Source of the DNA: Acinetobacter colistiniresistens
Lineage (GTDB): Bacteria; Pseudomonadota; Gammaproteobacteria; Pseudomonadales; Moraxellaceae
Direction: 5' to 3'
Assembly: GCF_024582815.1 (NCBI RefSeq)
Contig: NZ_CP102099.1
Location: 2,604,001-2,668,000 of the forward strand
Length of the DNA: 64,000 nt
The stretch's first letter is position 1; each line of letters starts with the position of its first letter. The translations under genes were made by a program, and so were the position numbers. Shown piece after piece: positions 7,808 through 16,182 of the stretch. Below the pieces are notes generated by a model, which worked only from the letters and a program-made list of their open reading frames with translations, was not told the DNA's origin and made no database searches.

Positions 7808-9919
7808 TTATTTCCCAAAGTGGTAGCTTAAGCCTAATAAAAAGGTTCGAGGCGCAGCAGGTGTATAGCTGGCCTGATTATTGCTGAACGAAGTACTTTC
7901 CGCATAATGCTGATCTGTGGCATTCAGGATTTGCCCATAGATTTCATAGGCATTTTTACGGTAGTTGGCCCGTAGATTCAGCAAAGTATGGCCATCATAC
8001 TTTTCCGTGTTGGCATCATTAATCCAGTAAGAGCCGACATAAACGGCTTCCGCAGAAAGTAATAGTTCAGGTATGGGCTTGATCTGGTATTCAAGCGTAC
8101 CAAATGTTTTAGGTGCACTTGGCATGGTGTTGCCGCTGTAATCTAAAACGCTGGAAGGTTGAAACTGCTTATATTCATGTTTGGCAACACTGCCTGAGAG
8201 TTTTAAGCGCTGATCATAAAGTTCACTGAGCTTCCAAGTTCCCCCAATTTCAATGCCTTGATGTAAAGTCTTACCTGTATTGCGTGGCTCACGGGTATTG
8301 TCTGGCTTGGTATAGCTCATCACTTCATCTTCACCTACTAAACGATATACAGTGATTTCACCATCTAAGCGATCATCCAATAATTTGAAGCGTAAACCCG
8401 CATCAATATTCTCAAATGTGGCTTCCTTTAGGTCTGGCGTGACCAGATTCGCACCATATAAACTGCTGACTTCGGGTGGGACAAACCCCTGTGACCAATT
8501 GCTATACAGGTCAATTGCTGGCGTCATGTTCCAGACAAAACCGACTTGAGGGCTGGCTTTGTGGAAATTGCGCTTTTCATCTGGCGCACCTGTAATTTTT
8601 GAAGGCGTTAATTTATTTTCATAGTCATAACCAATCCAGTCATAACGTGCACCACCGACTAAATTTAAAGTCGGTAAAACTTGCCAATTGGCTTGCGCAT
8701 AGACGGCCTGATTATTCACGTCAACATTAAAATCTCGTAGGCGTTGGCGTTGTTGATAACCGGTATAGACCAAAGTGTTCGGATCACGGAAAACTTGAAT
8801 ATCATTGGTTTTGGCTTGGTTGGGAGAGTGTTCAGCCATTGCACCCACAATCAGTTTGACTTGATCAAAACTAATCGCGTGTTGAGCATTTAAACCATAA
8901 GATTGAAAGGCATTATAGGTAGTTTGCCCACTATAAGTGCCTGTCGGTTTGCCATTTTGGATATCGGTACGAATGTTATAACTTGGATTTTGCTCGGTGG
9001 TATTATCACGATAATATAAAGTGACTTGGCTTTGTTGCTGATCATTCCACTGGTGGCTAATTTGAGAAGAAAGCCGGGTGGCATCGACTTCACGATAGGT
9101 AAATGTTTGGTAGCTATATCCTGGGCGTTTACGATAATCCTCCAGATTTAAGCTACCGGTCATATCTGCTTTTAAATGATTATAACTGACAATATTTTTG
9201 ATTTGTGTGGCATCAGAGATGCGCCAATCGTGTCTGAGCGTTATGCTTTGTTTATTGCTTTCAGCATGGTCTTGCCAGCTATCACCACGGTCACTGGCAT
9301 AGGCTGAGAACCTTAAACCATGTTCACCAAATTCGCTGTCAAAGGTATTTGAAGCACCCATATCGACACGGCGATATCCCTCAGAACTGGCACTGATGCC
9401 TAGATCGGCCGTTGGTGTTGAACTTGGTGCTTTGGTCAGGAAATTAATGGTTCCACCAATCGCATTACTTCCATATAGGCTACTGGCAGGGCCCCTTAAA
9501 ATTTCGATACTATCAATACCTGCCAAATTCACTTCATATAAGGCATTGTGGTTAAACACACCCACGGGACGAATTGAAATCCCATCTTCTAAATATTGAT
9601 AAACAGCAGCTGTGGTCATCGGTTGGCGAATCGACATCATATGCTGTTCATTGCCCAAATCATTCATCAACACACCTGGTGTTTGATTAATGATTTGTCC
9701 AATAAAGGTTGCATGTTTATCTTCAATGTCCTTGTTGCTAATTTTACTGATCGCAGCAGGGGTATTATTAATCGATTCACCTTCACGACTTGCGGTGACT
9801 ACAATCGTGGTTAAGGTTTTGGTTGCATCAGAAGGTACAGTTTCTGCAAAAACAACAGAGCTATAGCCAACAGATAGGCACGCAGCCGCAAGTACAGACA
9901 AACGGAATGGAGTATTCAT
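7808..9919 (-). CDS. TonB-dependent outer-membrane receptor
   Basis: The product (703 residues) has a signal peptide ending in VVFA, then a plug domain: TIVVTASREGESINNTPAAIS at its start and EILRGPASSLYGSNAIGGTINF near residue 145. A long 22-strand-type barrel follows, ending in a short aromatic strand (LLGLSYHFGK). ATG 9919 is the natural start because it opens the signal peptide. Such receptors import metal chelates or cofactors with TonB-ExbB-ExbD energy. Its partners, DUF2946 upstream and PepSY downstream, point to metal uptake (copper or iron), but the ligand cannot be told. No Fur box was seen just upstream. Confidence 0.88.
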   Translation of the reverse strand: MNTPFRLSVLAAACLSVGYSSVVFAETVPSDATKTLTTIVVTASREGESINNTPAAISKISNKDIEDKHATFIGQIINQTPGVLMNDLGNEQHMMSIRQPMTTAAVYQYLEDGISIRPVGVFNHNALYEVNLAGIDSIEILRGPASSLYGSNAIGGTINFLTKAPSSTPTADLGISASSEGYRRVDMGASNTFDSEFGEHGLRFSAYASDRGDSWQDHAESNKQSITLRHDWRISDATQIKNIVSYNHLKADMTGSLNLEDYRKRPGYSYQTFTYREVDATRLSSQISHQWNDQQQSQVTLYYRDNTTEQNPSYNIRTDIQNGKPTGTYSGQTTYNAFQSYGLNAQHAISFDQVKLIVGAMAEHSPNQAKTNDIQVFRDPNTLVYTGYQQRQRLRDFNVDVNNQAVYAQANWQVLPTLNLVGGARYDWIGYDYENKLTPSKITGAPDEKRNFHKASPQVGFVWNMTPAIDLYSNWSQGFVPPEVSSLYGANLVTPDLKEATFENIDAGLRFKLLDDRLDGEITVYRLVGEDEVMSYTKPDNTREPRNTGKTLHQGIEIGGTWKLSELYDQRLKLSGSVAKHEYKQFQPSSVLDYSGNTMPSAPKTFGTLEYQIKPIPELLLSAEAVYVGSYWINDANTEKYDGHTLLNLRANYRKNAYEIYGQILNATDQHYAESTSFSNNQASYTPAAPRTFLLGLSYHFGK

Positions 9920-9992
9920 TTTGAACTCAATAAAAAGCAATAAACGAGAACGCACCACCGTTATTTACGGGGTACGAAGTAAAATTTGCGTT

Positions 9993-10496
9993 TTATAAAG
10001 CGAGTGGCGGGGCTTGTTTGATTGGGAAAATATAGAAGATACGGGCGATGTGCAGATCTTCTGTCCACGTATGGCACAGGCAGCGAACGCGACTGAACCA
10101 AGCCAGTAGAAATATAATAATGAATGCAATGAGCGGGACGATTGCAGCAGCATCTAGACCATGGGAGCAGAGAGGACAATGCTTCATGATTTGGCTAGCC
10201 AGTGCATACACCTGTTGTGCATATTCACTGAGCTGAGCATGTTTAGCATGCTGTAGCTGCTGTCCGTGATGCATGTCATGCATGCTGTGTTGATGATGAC
10301 CTGAATGCGTCTGAGACATCAACGGTGCATTTTGAATTTCAGTGACCTGGCAATGACTCGGCATTGCATAAAGTGCAGGTACGACGCCTGTATGAACCAT
10401 CGTTGGTAAGAAGATATGCCAGAGCAAACACAGCAAAGTAACCGCGCCGAGACTGGCACGCCACTTAAGCAAATGTTGACGAAAACTGGACTTCAT
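9993..10496 (-). CDS. DUF2946-type His-rich membrane protein
   Basis: The 167-residue product has an N-terminal membrane segment (about residues 17-35), a His/Met-rich middle part (HSGHHQHSMHDMHHG near residues 64-78), a CPLC motif near residue 112, a second membrane helix near 120-138 and a charged tail. This matches the DUF2946 layout, often found next to TonB-dependent copper receptors. A role in binding or delivering a soft metal at the periplasmic face is inferred. It is the first gene of a three-gene unit with the receptor (73 bp gap) and PepSY gene. Confidence 0.75.
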   Translation of the reverse strand: MKSSFRQHLLKWRASLGAVTLLCLLWHIFLPTMVHTGVVPALYAMPSHCQVTEIQNAPLMSQTHSGHHQHSMHDMHHGQQLQHAKHAQLSEYAQQVYALASQIMKHCPLCSHGLDAAAIVPLIAFIIIFLLAWFSRVRCLCHTWTEDLHIARIFYIFPIKQAPPLAL

Positions 10497-10834
10497 ATCA
10501 GCGCTACGTCGTAGGAGAAATGTGGCAGCAGTATAATCAAAAAATGACTGCTAGATCAAAGTAAAATTAAGGTATTCAGACTGCTAAACTTAATATTTTT
10601 AGGCAGATCAACTTATCAAAAACAGTAAATCGTCATGATTGGATTATTCGGGCTTCTGATAGTGATTGTTTAGCAAGAATTAAAACTTTCTCTTATTATT
10701 AAGTGTATGAATCATATCAAAACTACAGTCCACATTGAGCAAAAAGCTATAAGCTGTATTATGCGTTTGTACGAGTTAATCGAATCGATAAATAAAAAAC
10801 AGGCTCATAAGAGCCTGTTTTTTGAAAGATTGAA
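10497..10834. other. Intergenic region between divergently placed DUF2946 operon and aroG 3' end
   Basis: I see no convincing gene. It should hold the promoter of the DUF2946-receptor-PepSY operon. An 11-bp palindrome (CTACGTCGTAG, 10504-10514) sits just before the DUF2946 start, and the aroG terminator lies at the other end. Confidence 0.5.
10797..10823 (-). terminator. Terminator after aroG
   Basis: A self-complementary AACAGGCTC/GAGCCTGTT stem has A-tracts and T-tracts on both sides. It is placed to end aroG on the minus strand and could act in both directions. Confidence 0.8.
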
Positions 10835-11926
10835 TTAACGTGTTGGTAATACGTCTTTCAATGCTTCATGCATTTCTAATAATGCTTTTTCGGTAGTTTC
10901 CCAATCGATACAGCCATCCGTCACGGATTTACCATATTCAAGATCACTCAGGTTTGCAGGAATATCCTGACGACCACCTTTTAAGTGACTCTCAACCATG
11001 ATGCCAACGATTGATTTGTTGCCATCAAGTATTTGTTCCGTGATGTTTTTCAAAACTAAAGGCTGTAAGTACGGGTCTTTGTTTGAATTGGCATGACTCG
11101 TATCAATCATGATCTTATTGCTGACTTTGGCTTTTGCCAAAGCGGCTTCAGCTTCTGCAACGGAAGTTGCATCATAGTTTGGTTTACCATTACCACCACG
11201 TAATACCACGTGCGCGTATGGGTTACCTTTGGTATTGATAATCGCAACTTGACCGTCTTCATTTAGACCTAAGAAGCTATGACCATGCTTTACTGATTGC
11301 ATGGCATTGGTTGCAACTGTTAAGCCGCCATCGGTACCATTTTTGAAGCCAACAGGTGAAGATAAACCTGAAGACATTTCACGGTGGGTCTGGCTTTCAG
11401 TGGTACGTGCGCCAATTGCAGACCATGAAATCAAGTCTTGATAGTATTGTGGTGAGTTTGGATCCAGTGCTTCAGTTGCACATGGCAAACCTTTTTCATT
11501 CAAATCAATCAATAAACCACGGCCAATATGTAAGCCTTTTTCAATATTGAAAGAGTCATTCATGTCTGGATCGTTGATTAAACCTTTCCAACCAACTGTA
11601 GTCCGTGGCTTTTCAAAATAAACACGCATTACCAGATATAAGGTATCTTTTACTTTTTCACTAAGAACCTTGAGGCGATCAGCATATTCATGAGCAGCTT
11701 TAGGATCGTGAATCGAACAAGGACCAATCACCACAAACAAGCGCTTGTCGTTGCCATCTAAAATATTACGTACAGTTGCACGTCCTTGTAATACAGTTTG
11801 AGACGCAGCTTTTGATAAAGGCAGGTCTGCTTTCAGCTCAGCTGGAGTAATCAAGGTTTGAATGCTTTTAATATTAACGTCGTCGATATCGGGCTGAGAA
11901 ACTGTATTTGGCTGTAGAGTATTCAT
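10835..11926 (-). CDS. aroG: 3-deoxy-7-phosphoheptulonate synthase (class I, AroG type)
   Basis: The 363-residue protein matches the E. coli AroF/G/H type DAHP synthase. It has VVIGPCSIHDPKAA near residue 70, KPRTTVGWKGLINDP near 110, and IGARTTESQTHREMSSGL near 180. It condenses phosphoenolpyruvate with erythrose-4-phosphate, the entry step of the shikimate pathway; aroC and trpB further along serve the same route. ATG 11926 is chosen; a GTG three codons upstream (11935) is possible. Which aromatic amino acid inhibits it cannot be read here, so the paralogue letter is uncertain. Confidence 0.88.
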   Translation of the reverse strand: MNTLQPNTVSQPDIDDVNIKSIQTLITPAELKADLPLSKAASQTVLQGRATVRNILDGNDKRLFVVIGPCSIHDPKAAHEYADRLKVLSEKVKDTLYLVMRVYFEKPRTTVGWKGLINDPDMNDSFNIEKGLHIGRGLLIDLNEKGLPCATEALDPNSPQYYQDLISWSAIGARTTESQTHREMSSGLSSPVGFKNGTDGGLTVATNAMQSVKHGHSFLGLNEDGQVAIINTKGNPYAHVVLRGGNGKPNYDATSVAEAEAALAKAKVSNKIMIDTSHANSNKDPYLQPLVLKNITEQILDGNKSIVGIMVESHLKGGRQDIPANLSDLEYGKSVTDGCIDWETTEKALLEMHEALKDVLPTR

Positions 11927-12044
11927 TGCTGTCACAAATTCAATCGGAAGAAAAGGTTATTTTGTCTGCGAATATAGCATGAAATGCCGATCGGTTAACT
12001 AGCGATAATTATAAATTATGCAGAAATAATCAGCATTTTAATGC

Positions 12045-12932
12045 TTAAACTGTTGTAGTTACATGCTTTGTTTGCTGAATGACCACGGCATGCTGCGTTT
12101 CAACTGGCTTTGGTTTAGCCTTGATAGGATTGAGCATAAAGTTGACACCGAGTGCAAATAAAGTGATGCCTAAAATTTTTCGAATCAGTCTTTCTGGCAT
12201 ACGTGAGCTAATAAGCGTACCCACAATAATTGCTGGAATTGAGCCAACGAGTAACCACATCAATAGGGTAAAGTCTACATTACCCGAAGACATATGGCTT
12301 AGACCGGCAACTGCCGTCAGCAATACCGCATGTACGACGTCTGAACCAATGATACGGATCATAGGAAGATTGGGGAACATAAGTACTAAGGCCATGATAC
12401 CGAAAGCACCAGCACCCACAGAAGACAAGGTCACAAAGATGCCTAATACAATGCCCATAATCACAATGTAATGACGCTTATGCTGCAATGCATGCTGTTC
12501 GCTTTCCATATTGGCTTGTTCGCGGTTACGGAAACGGTCAAAGAACTTTTCAATTTGCGCACGAAATACAATTGAAATACCCGTCAAGGTCAGCATAAAA
12601 CCCAAGACCATAGTCAAAACAGCTTTATAATGGGTGGATTGACTTAGGTAATGTTCAAGCACCCAAGCAGTTGCAAAAGATGCAGGGATACTACCAAGCG
12701 CAAGCCATAAGACAATGGGCCAAACAATGTTCAGTTTTTTAGCATGAACAACTGAACCGCAGAATTTAGAAATAGAAGCGTAAAGTAAATCAGTACCAAT
12801 AGCAATATGTGGTTCGATCTTAAACAGGCTAATCAGGATTGGGGTCATTAATGAACCACCGCCGACACCTGTAATACCTACACAGAAGCCAACCAATACC
12901 CCAGCCATAATAAATTCTATAGGACCAAACAT
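12045..12932 (-). CDS. TSUP family (TauE/SafE) membrane permease
   Basis: The 295-residue polytopic protein starts with a glycine-rich first helix, GVLVGFCVGITGVGGGSLMTPIL, the TSUP signature, which is repeated in degenerate form near residue 175 (VTLSSVGAGAFGIMALVLMF). About eight membrane segments are visible. TSUP members move sulfite, sulfoacetate or other organosulfur anions; the substrate here is unknown. ATG 12932 is preferred to the TTG two codons upstream. The last 25 residues are hydrophilic and rich in Lys, Val and Thr. Confidence 0.82.
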   Translation of the reverse strand: MFGPIEFIMAGVLVGFCVGITGVGGGSLMTPILISLFKIEPHIAIGTDLLYASISKFCGSVVHAKKLNIVWPIVLWLALGSIPASFATAWVLEHYLSQSTHYKAVLTMVLGFMLTLTGISIVFRAQIEKFFDRFRNREQANMESEQHALQHKRHYIVIMGIVLGIFVTLSSVGAGAFGIMALVLMFPNLPMIRIIGSDVVHAVLLTAVAGLSHMSSGNVDFTLLMWLLVGSIPAIIVGTLISSRMPERLIRKILGITLFALGVNFMLNPIKAKPKPVETQHAVVIQQTKHVTTTV

Positions 12933-13147
12933 CGACAATATGCCTAATTATGCAAAAATCAGCATATCTTATGCTTTTTTTAGATAACTCGTTGTGATGA
13001 ATAGTGATTTACTTATGCAAAAAAAAGCTAAAGGAAGTTAAATTTTGGCTTTATTTGATTACGGGGATTGAGAACCGCTTGCTTTATCAACGGTGATTGA
13101 TTTATTTTGAACCCATACACGGATGGTATATTTGATCATTTTGCCCT

Positions 13148-13522
13148 ATGTCTGTTTTTATTCGAAGCCTCATTTCATTGCTGATTGCACTATGTTTTAT
13201 AAGCAATAGTTTTGCAATGGCGATCTCTATGAATGAAGCAGCTCAACCTGTAGAGCAAGTGATTTCAAATCATGCTGTCATATCTGATTGTGGTGTAGCC
13301 ATGATGAGTAAGCATGATCACTTGGAAAGCAGTGGCAAAATCGATACATCACATTGTCAAAAGAGTCTGTGTTGCTTAGGTGCTACATTTGAGCAAAGGT
13401 CTTCTTGCATTGAGCGAAGTCTACAATCAATTAAAGCAGCAAATTCAGCTTATGTGCATCAACTGACTTTAGGGATTTATCAGTTGCCTTATCGGCCTCC
13501 AAATCATGTCCTGTTTTTATAA
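13148..13522 (+). CDS. Small secreted Cys/His-containing protein, putative metal binding
   Basis: The 124-residue product has a clean signal peptide ending near SNSFAMA (residue 25). Its mature part has Cys residues in DCGVAMMSKHDH, SHCQKSLCCLG and SSCIER. The spacing recalls small copper-resistance accessory proteins (DUF2946- or CopL-like), but I cannot assign it to one family. It is followed 35 bp later by a still more Cys-rich small protein on the same strand, so the two likely act together in metal binding. Function is inferred from composition and neighbours only. Confidence 0.6.
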   Translation: MSVFIRSLISLLIALCFISNSFAMAISMNEAAQPVEQVISNHAVISDCGVAMMSKHDHLESSGKIDTSHCQKSLCCLGATFEQRSSCIERSLQSIKAANSAYVHQLTLGIYQLPYRPPNHVLFL

Positions 13523-13557
13523 ATGTGAATTTCTTATTTTATTTAAAGGACATGATC

Positions 13558-13749
13558 ATGTTTAACTTAAAAACTGTATTATTTTCAACGCTTTTATTGG
13601 CCACTACTGTACCCGCTTTTGCTGCAACTGATTGTTGCAAAGAACAAGAGGCCGCCAATAAAAAAGAGTGCTGTGAAAAAAAGATGAAATGTTGTGATGA
13701 CAAAGACAAAGCTACTTCTCAGGAAGACCATAGCCGTCACGGGCATTAA
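13558..13749 (+). CDS. Cys-rich small periplasmic protein
   Basis: The 63-residue product is a signal peptide (ending near PAFAA) followed by about 40 residues with four CC or CxxC-like pairs (TDCCKEQ, KECCEKKMKCCDDK) and a HSRHGH tail. This composition suggests binding of copper or another soft metal. ATG 13558 has AAAGGA 7 bp upstream and is preferred to ATG 13552 and to the longer frame from 13525. It probably forms a two-gene unit with the preceding secreted protein. No family name is recognised. Confidence 0.65.
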   Translation: MFNLKTVLFSTLLLATTVPAFAATDCCKEQEAANKKECCEKKMKCCDDKDKATSQEDHSRHGH

Positions 13750-13763
13750 TTTTTAAGTCATGA

Positions 13764-13793
13764 AGCTATCCTTGGCAGAAGTTGAGGATAGCT
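13764..13793. terminator. Stem-loop between convergent genes
   Basis: An 8-bp stem (13764-13771 with 13786-13793) lies between the Cys-rich protein gene and the convergent DUF3325 gene. The T-tract is weak. Confidence 0.45.
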
Positions 13794-13805
13794 GTTGAAT
13801 CAAGA

Positions 13806-14084
13806 TTATTTTAGTTTTTTAGTGGGTTTAAGCTCATTTACGGATAACACCAATAAAAAGGTCACTGGTGTAGCGAAGATCCACCAACTGATAAAGCCAA
13901 TGGAACTGCCATATTCTAAACAAAGCAGGCTACCCGCACATAAAAAGCAGAGGTAAGCTACAACTCTCAAGATAGTTCGATAACGTATGAAAAGTTGCTG
14001 TTTTGCTTTGTTAATCTGTTTAGAACTACATTTATAGAGCAGCAGCATCCCGATGAAGATCAATACAAGGCTCAACAGAATCAT
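13806..14084 (-). CDS. DUF3325-like small membrane protein
   Basis: The 92-residue protein has three hydrophobic helices (about residues 2-17, 40-60, 65-82) and a basic C-terminus. It is the last gene of a unit with a PepSY protein and a DUF3649 protein. That DUF3649-PepSY-DUF3325 order is a recurrent set beside iron-uptake receptors, and the family call rests partly on this context. The start overlaps the PepSY stop by 4 bp, so translation is likely coupled. Confidence 0.65.
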   Translation of the reverse strand: MILLSLVLIFIGMLLLYKCSSKQINKAKQQLFIRYRTILRVVAYLCFLCAGSLLCLEYGSSIGFISWWIFATPVTFLLVLSVNELKPTKKLK

Positions 14085-15640
14085 GCTTTAACCTCTTGTT
14101 GCTTGGTTAACTTACTTTTGATTTTCTGAACGGATTTTTCTTGAATCGGTTGGATATTTCTAAAAATAAACACCGCAAATAGGGCACAGACCAATAAGAA
14201 CACATCAACTCGCAAGAAGAGCCAATAGCTGTGCAGATCGTGAATCAATTGATGCTGAATGAGGTACAGCGCGTTATAGAGTGGGAGAGTTACGGCAATG
14301 AGTCCAAAGACGGCGATTTGTGATTTCCATAAATATTGTTTTTTTGTCAATAAAGCGATAATAAAACTCAGTCCCCATACGCTGAAAAAAGTATAAATTT
14401 CATAGTTTGGCGTGGTGTCAGTGATATGTACAACCCGATTGGCAAATAGATAGCTTAGCATTGCCGTTGGAAGACCGACAAAGGCCGCAACATTTAGGCG
14501 ATCCACCAAATAATAGCCAAAATGAAATTGATTGGATTTATTTTGAATTTGGCGCTTTAGGCTCCAGAGCAATAGTCCTGAGGCAATCATCAAACAACCT
14601 AAAATACCTGAGCAGAACAAAGCAAAGCGTAATATTGGCTGTGCAAAAGTTGCCATATGCAAGCCGTAAACACCTGCATTCAGCGTCGCAACCGCGCTTT
14701 CATTGCGGGTGTTGCCTAAGATTTTGCCCTGTCCATCAAAGGTGATTTGTGCCTGATTTAAGCTAATTGAACGATCTTCTAACTGTTTAAATGTAATGAT
14801 TGCCTGATCTGTATTTGGATTTTTCACCTCAATGGATGCTAAGGCTTGATCTCCCCATTGTTGTTTTACTTTTTCTAATAGCGTGCCAATGGGTAACATC
14901 TCGGCTTTTTGAGGTTCTGTTTGGTGTACAGTATTTTTTTCAGTTGTTCGAATCTCAGTGAAATATTGAAAAGAATTTTCTGGATAGAGCTTTTGCATGC
15001 CCCAAGGCAAGTATAGATAGAAAAAAATCGCCAAACCCGTAAAGGTAATGGTTAGAAAAAAGGGCAGTGCCAAAACAGAAGAAACATTGTGAAAGTCTAG
15101 CCAGGAACGCTGTGATTTAAAGGTTCGCAGGGTAAAAAAGTCGGTAAATATTTTCTTATGAGTAATGATGCCAGAGATCAAAGCGACCAACATAATGAAT
15201 GCAGCGAGGCAGGCGATCAGCCGTCCAACCATGATGGGAACACCATAGAGCTGAAAATGGAAGTTATAAAAGAAATCACCACCTTGAGTCGCTGAGAGTT
15301 TAAGTGCTTGTCCAGTATTGGCATCTAAACTTCTACTTTCATAACTGCCACTGACTTGTTGCCAATACACTCGGTTGACAGGTTCTTCATGATTGGCAAT
15401 TTTGAAATACCATGATTTGGCATTTGCTGCATTTTTGTTTAAATAATCGGTTGCGGTACGAATCGCAATCTCTTGATTGATTTGATATTGAGCTAACTGT
15501 GGTTGCATCCATAAATTAAGTTGATGGCGGTAGTAGGAACTTGTACCCATCAAGAATATGGCAAATAAAAGCCAGCCAAAAATCAAACCTGTCCAAGCAT
15601 GTAACCATGCCATTGATTGGCGAACACCTTTATTTTGCAT
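14081..15640 (-). CDS. PepSY domain inner-membrane protein, iron-uptake type
   Basis: The 519-residue protein has a first helix with the AWLHAWTGLIFGWLLFAIFLMGT pattern of PepSY_TM proteins. Helices near residues 185-205, 240-262, 388-410 and several at the C-terminus follow. The periplasmic part has the DANTGQAL segment typical of PepSY units. Family members accompany ferric-siderophore uptake and may act as ferric reductases; that role is inferred. The start is ATG 15640, where the family homology begins; the frame is open further but that extension overlaps the DUF3649 gene. It is flanked at 2 bp by DUF3649 and overlaps DUF3325 by 4 bp. Confidence 0.8.
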   Translation of the reverse strand: MQNKGVRQSMAWLHAWTGLIFGWLLFAIFLMGTSSYYRHQLNLWMQPQLAQYQINQEIAIRTATDYLNKNAANAKSWYFKIANHEEPVNRVYWQQVSGSYESRSLDANTGQALKLSATQGGDFFYNFHFQLYGVPIMVGRLIACLAAFIMLVALISGIITHKKIFTDFFTLRTFKSQRSWLDFHNVSSVLALPFFLTITFTGLAIFFYLYLPWGMQKLYPENSFQYFTEIRTTEKNTVHQTEPQKAEMLPIGTLLEKVKQQWGDQALASIEVKNPNTDQAIITFKQLEDRSISLNQAQITFDGQGKILGNTRNESAVATLNAGVYGLHMATFAQPILRFALFCSGILGCLMIASGLLLWSLKRQIQNKSNQFHFGYYLVDRLNVAAFVGLPTAMLSYLFANRVVHITDTTPNYEIYTFFSVWGLSFIIALLTKKQYLWKSQIAVFGLIAVTLPLYNALYLIQHQLIHDLHSYWLFLRVDVFLLVCALFAVFIFRNIQPIQEKSVQKIKSKLTKQQEVKA

Positions 15641-15642
15641 TT

Positions 15643-15936
15643 TTAATTCAAACCTACAGATAAGCCAAACAATGCGCCTGTAACAATCAGGCTGGTTAAG
15701 CTGAGTTTTAGTAAAGAATGCACACAAAAACTCAGGATAATAAAAAACAAGTAAAAGAAAATTGAAATAAAGGCTGCAAGATAAATCGCTTCTGCTTTGT
15801 CTAAAACATAAATAAATAAGGATGTAAGCGCCAGACATAAGTACATCATCGACAAGTAGCCCATGACAAAGGTCAATACAAAGCGATAGAAAATGCTCAG
15901 TCGATAGACAAGCGGAATAGAAGCAGATTTAGCCAT
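15643..15936 (-). CDS. DUF3649-like small membrane protein
   Basis: The 97-residue protein has about three membrane helices. Its N-terminal RLSIFYRFVLTFVMGYLSM resembles the family's conserved first helix. It is the first gene of the DUF3649-PepSY-DUF3325 operon, and a Fur-like site lies 43 bp upstream of its start, which fits iron control. The molecular role is unknown; the set is found with TonB-dependent siderophore receptors, but no receptor is adjacent here. Confidence 0.65.
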   Translation of the reverse strand: MAKSASIPLVYRLSIFYRFVLTFVMGYLSMMYLCLALTSLFIYVLDKAEAIYLAAFISIFFYLFFIILSFCVHSLLKLSLTSLIVTGALFGLSVGLN

Positions 15937-15978
15937 AAAGGGTCTTGAACTGGGAGAACAGGAAAATAAATCACATAT

Positions 15979-15997
15979 GAAAATGATTCTTGTTTAT
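15979..15997 (-). promoter_or_regulatory. Putative Fur box
   Basis: Read on the minus strand, the 19-bp site matches 12 of 19 positions of the consensus GATAATGATAATCATTATC, including the core AATCATT. It lies upstream of the DUF3649-PepSY-DUF3325 operon, where an iron-repressed promoter is expected. Confidence 0.55.
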
Positions 15998-16182
15998 GTT
16001 AAGCCTTCAATAACTCACAATCAATTATTCAACCATCGTAAATCTAGATAATATTTTTAATAATTAATGATGTATCAGATGAAATGATATTCACCAATCA
16101 AGAACAAATTGCATTGTTTGGCCTGATTCGATGTAAAATCATTCTGTTAGAATCATTTAAACATTTCTGTGGGGCGTGGATC

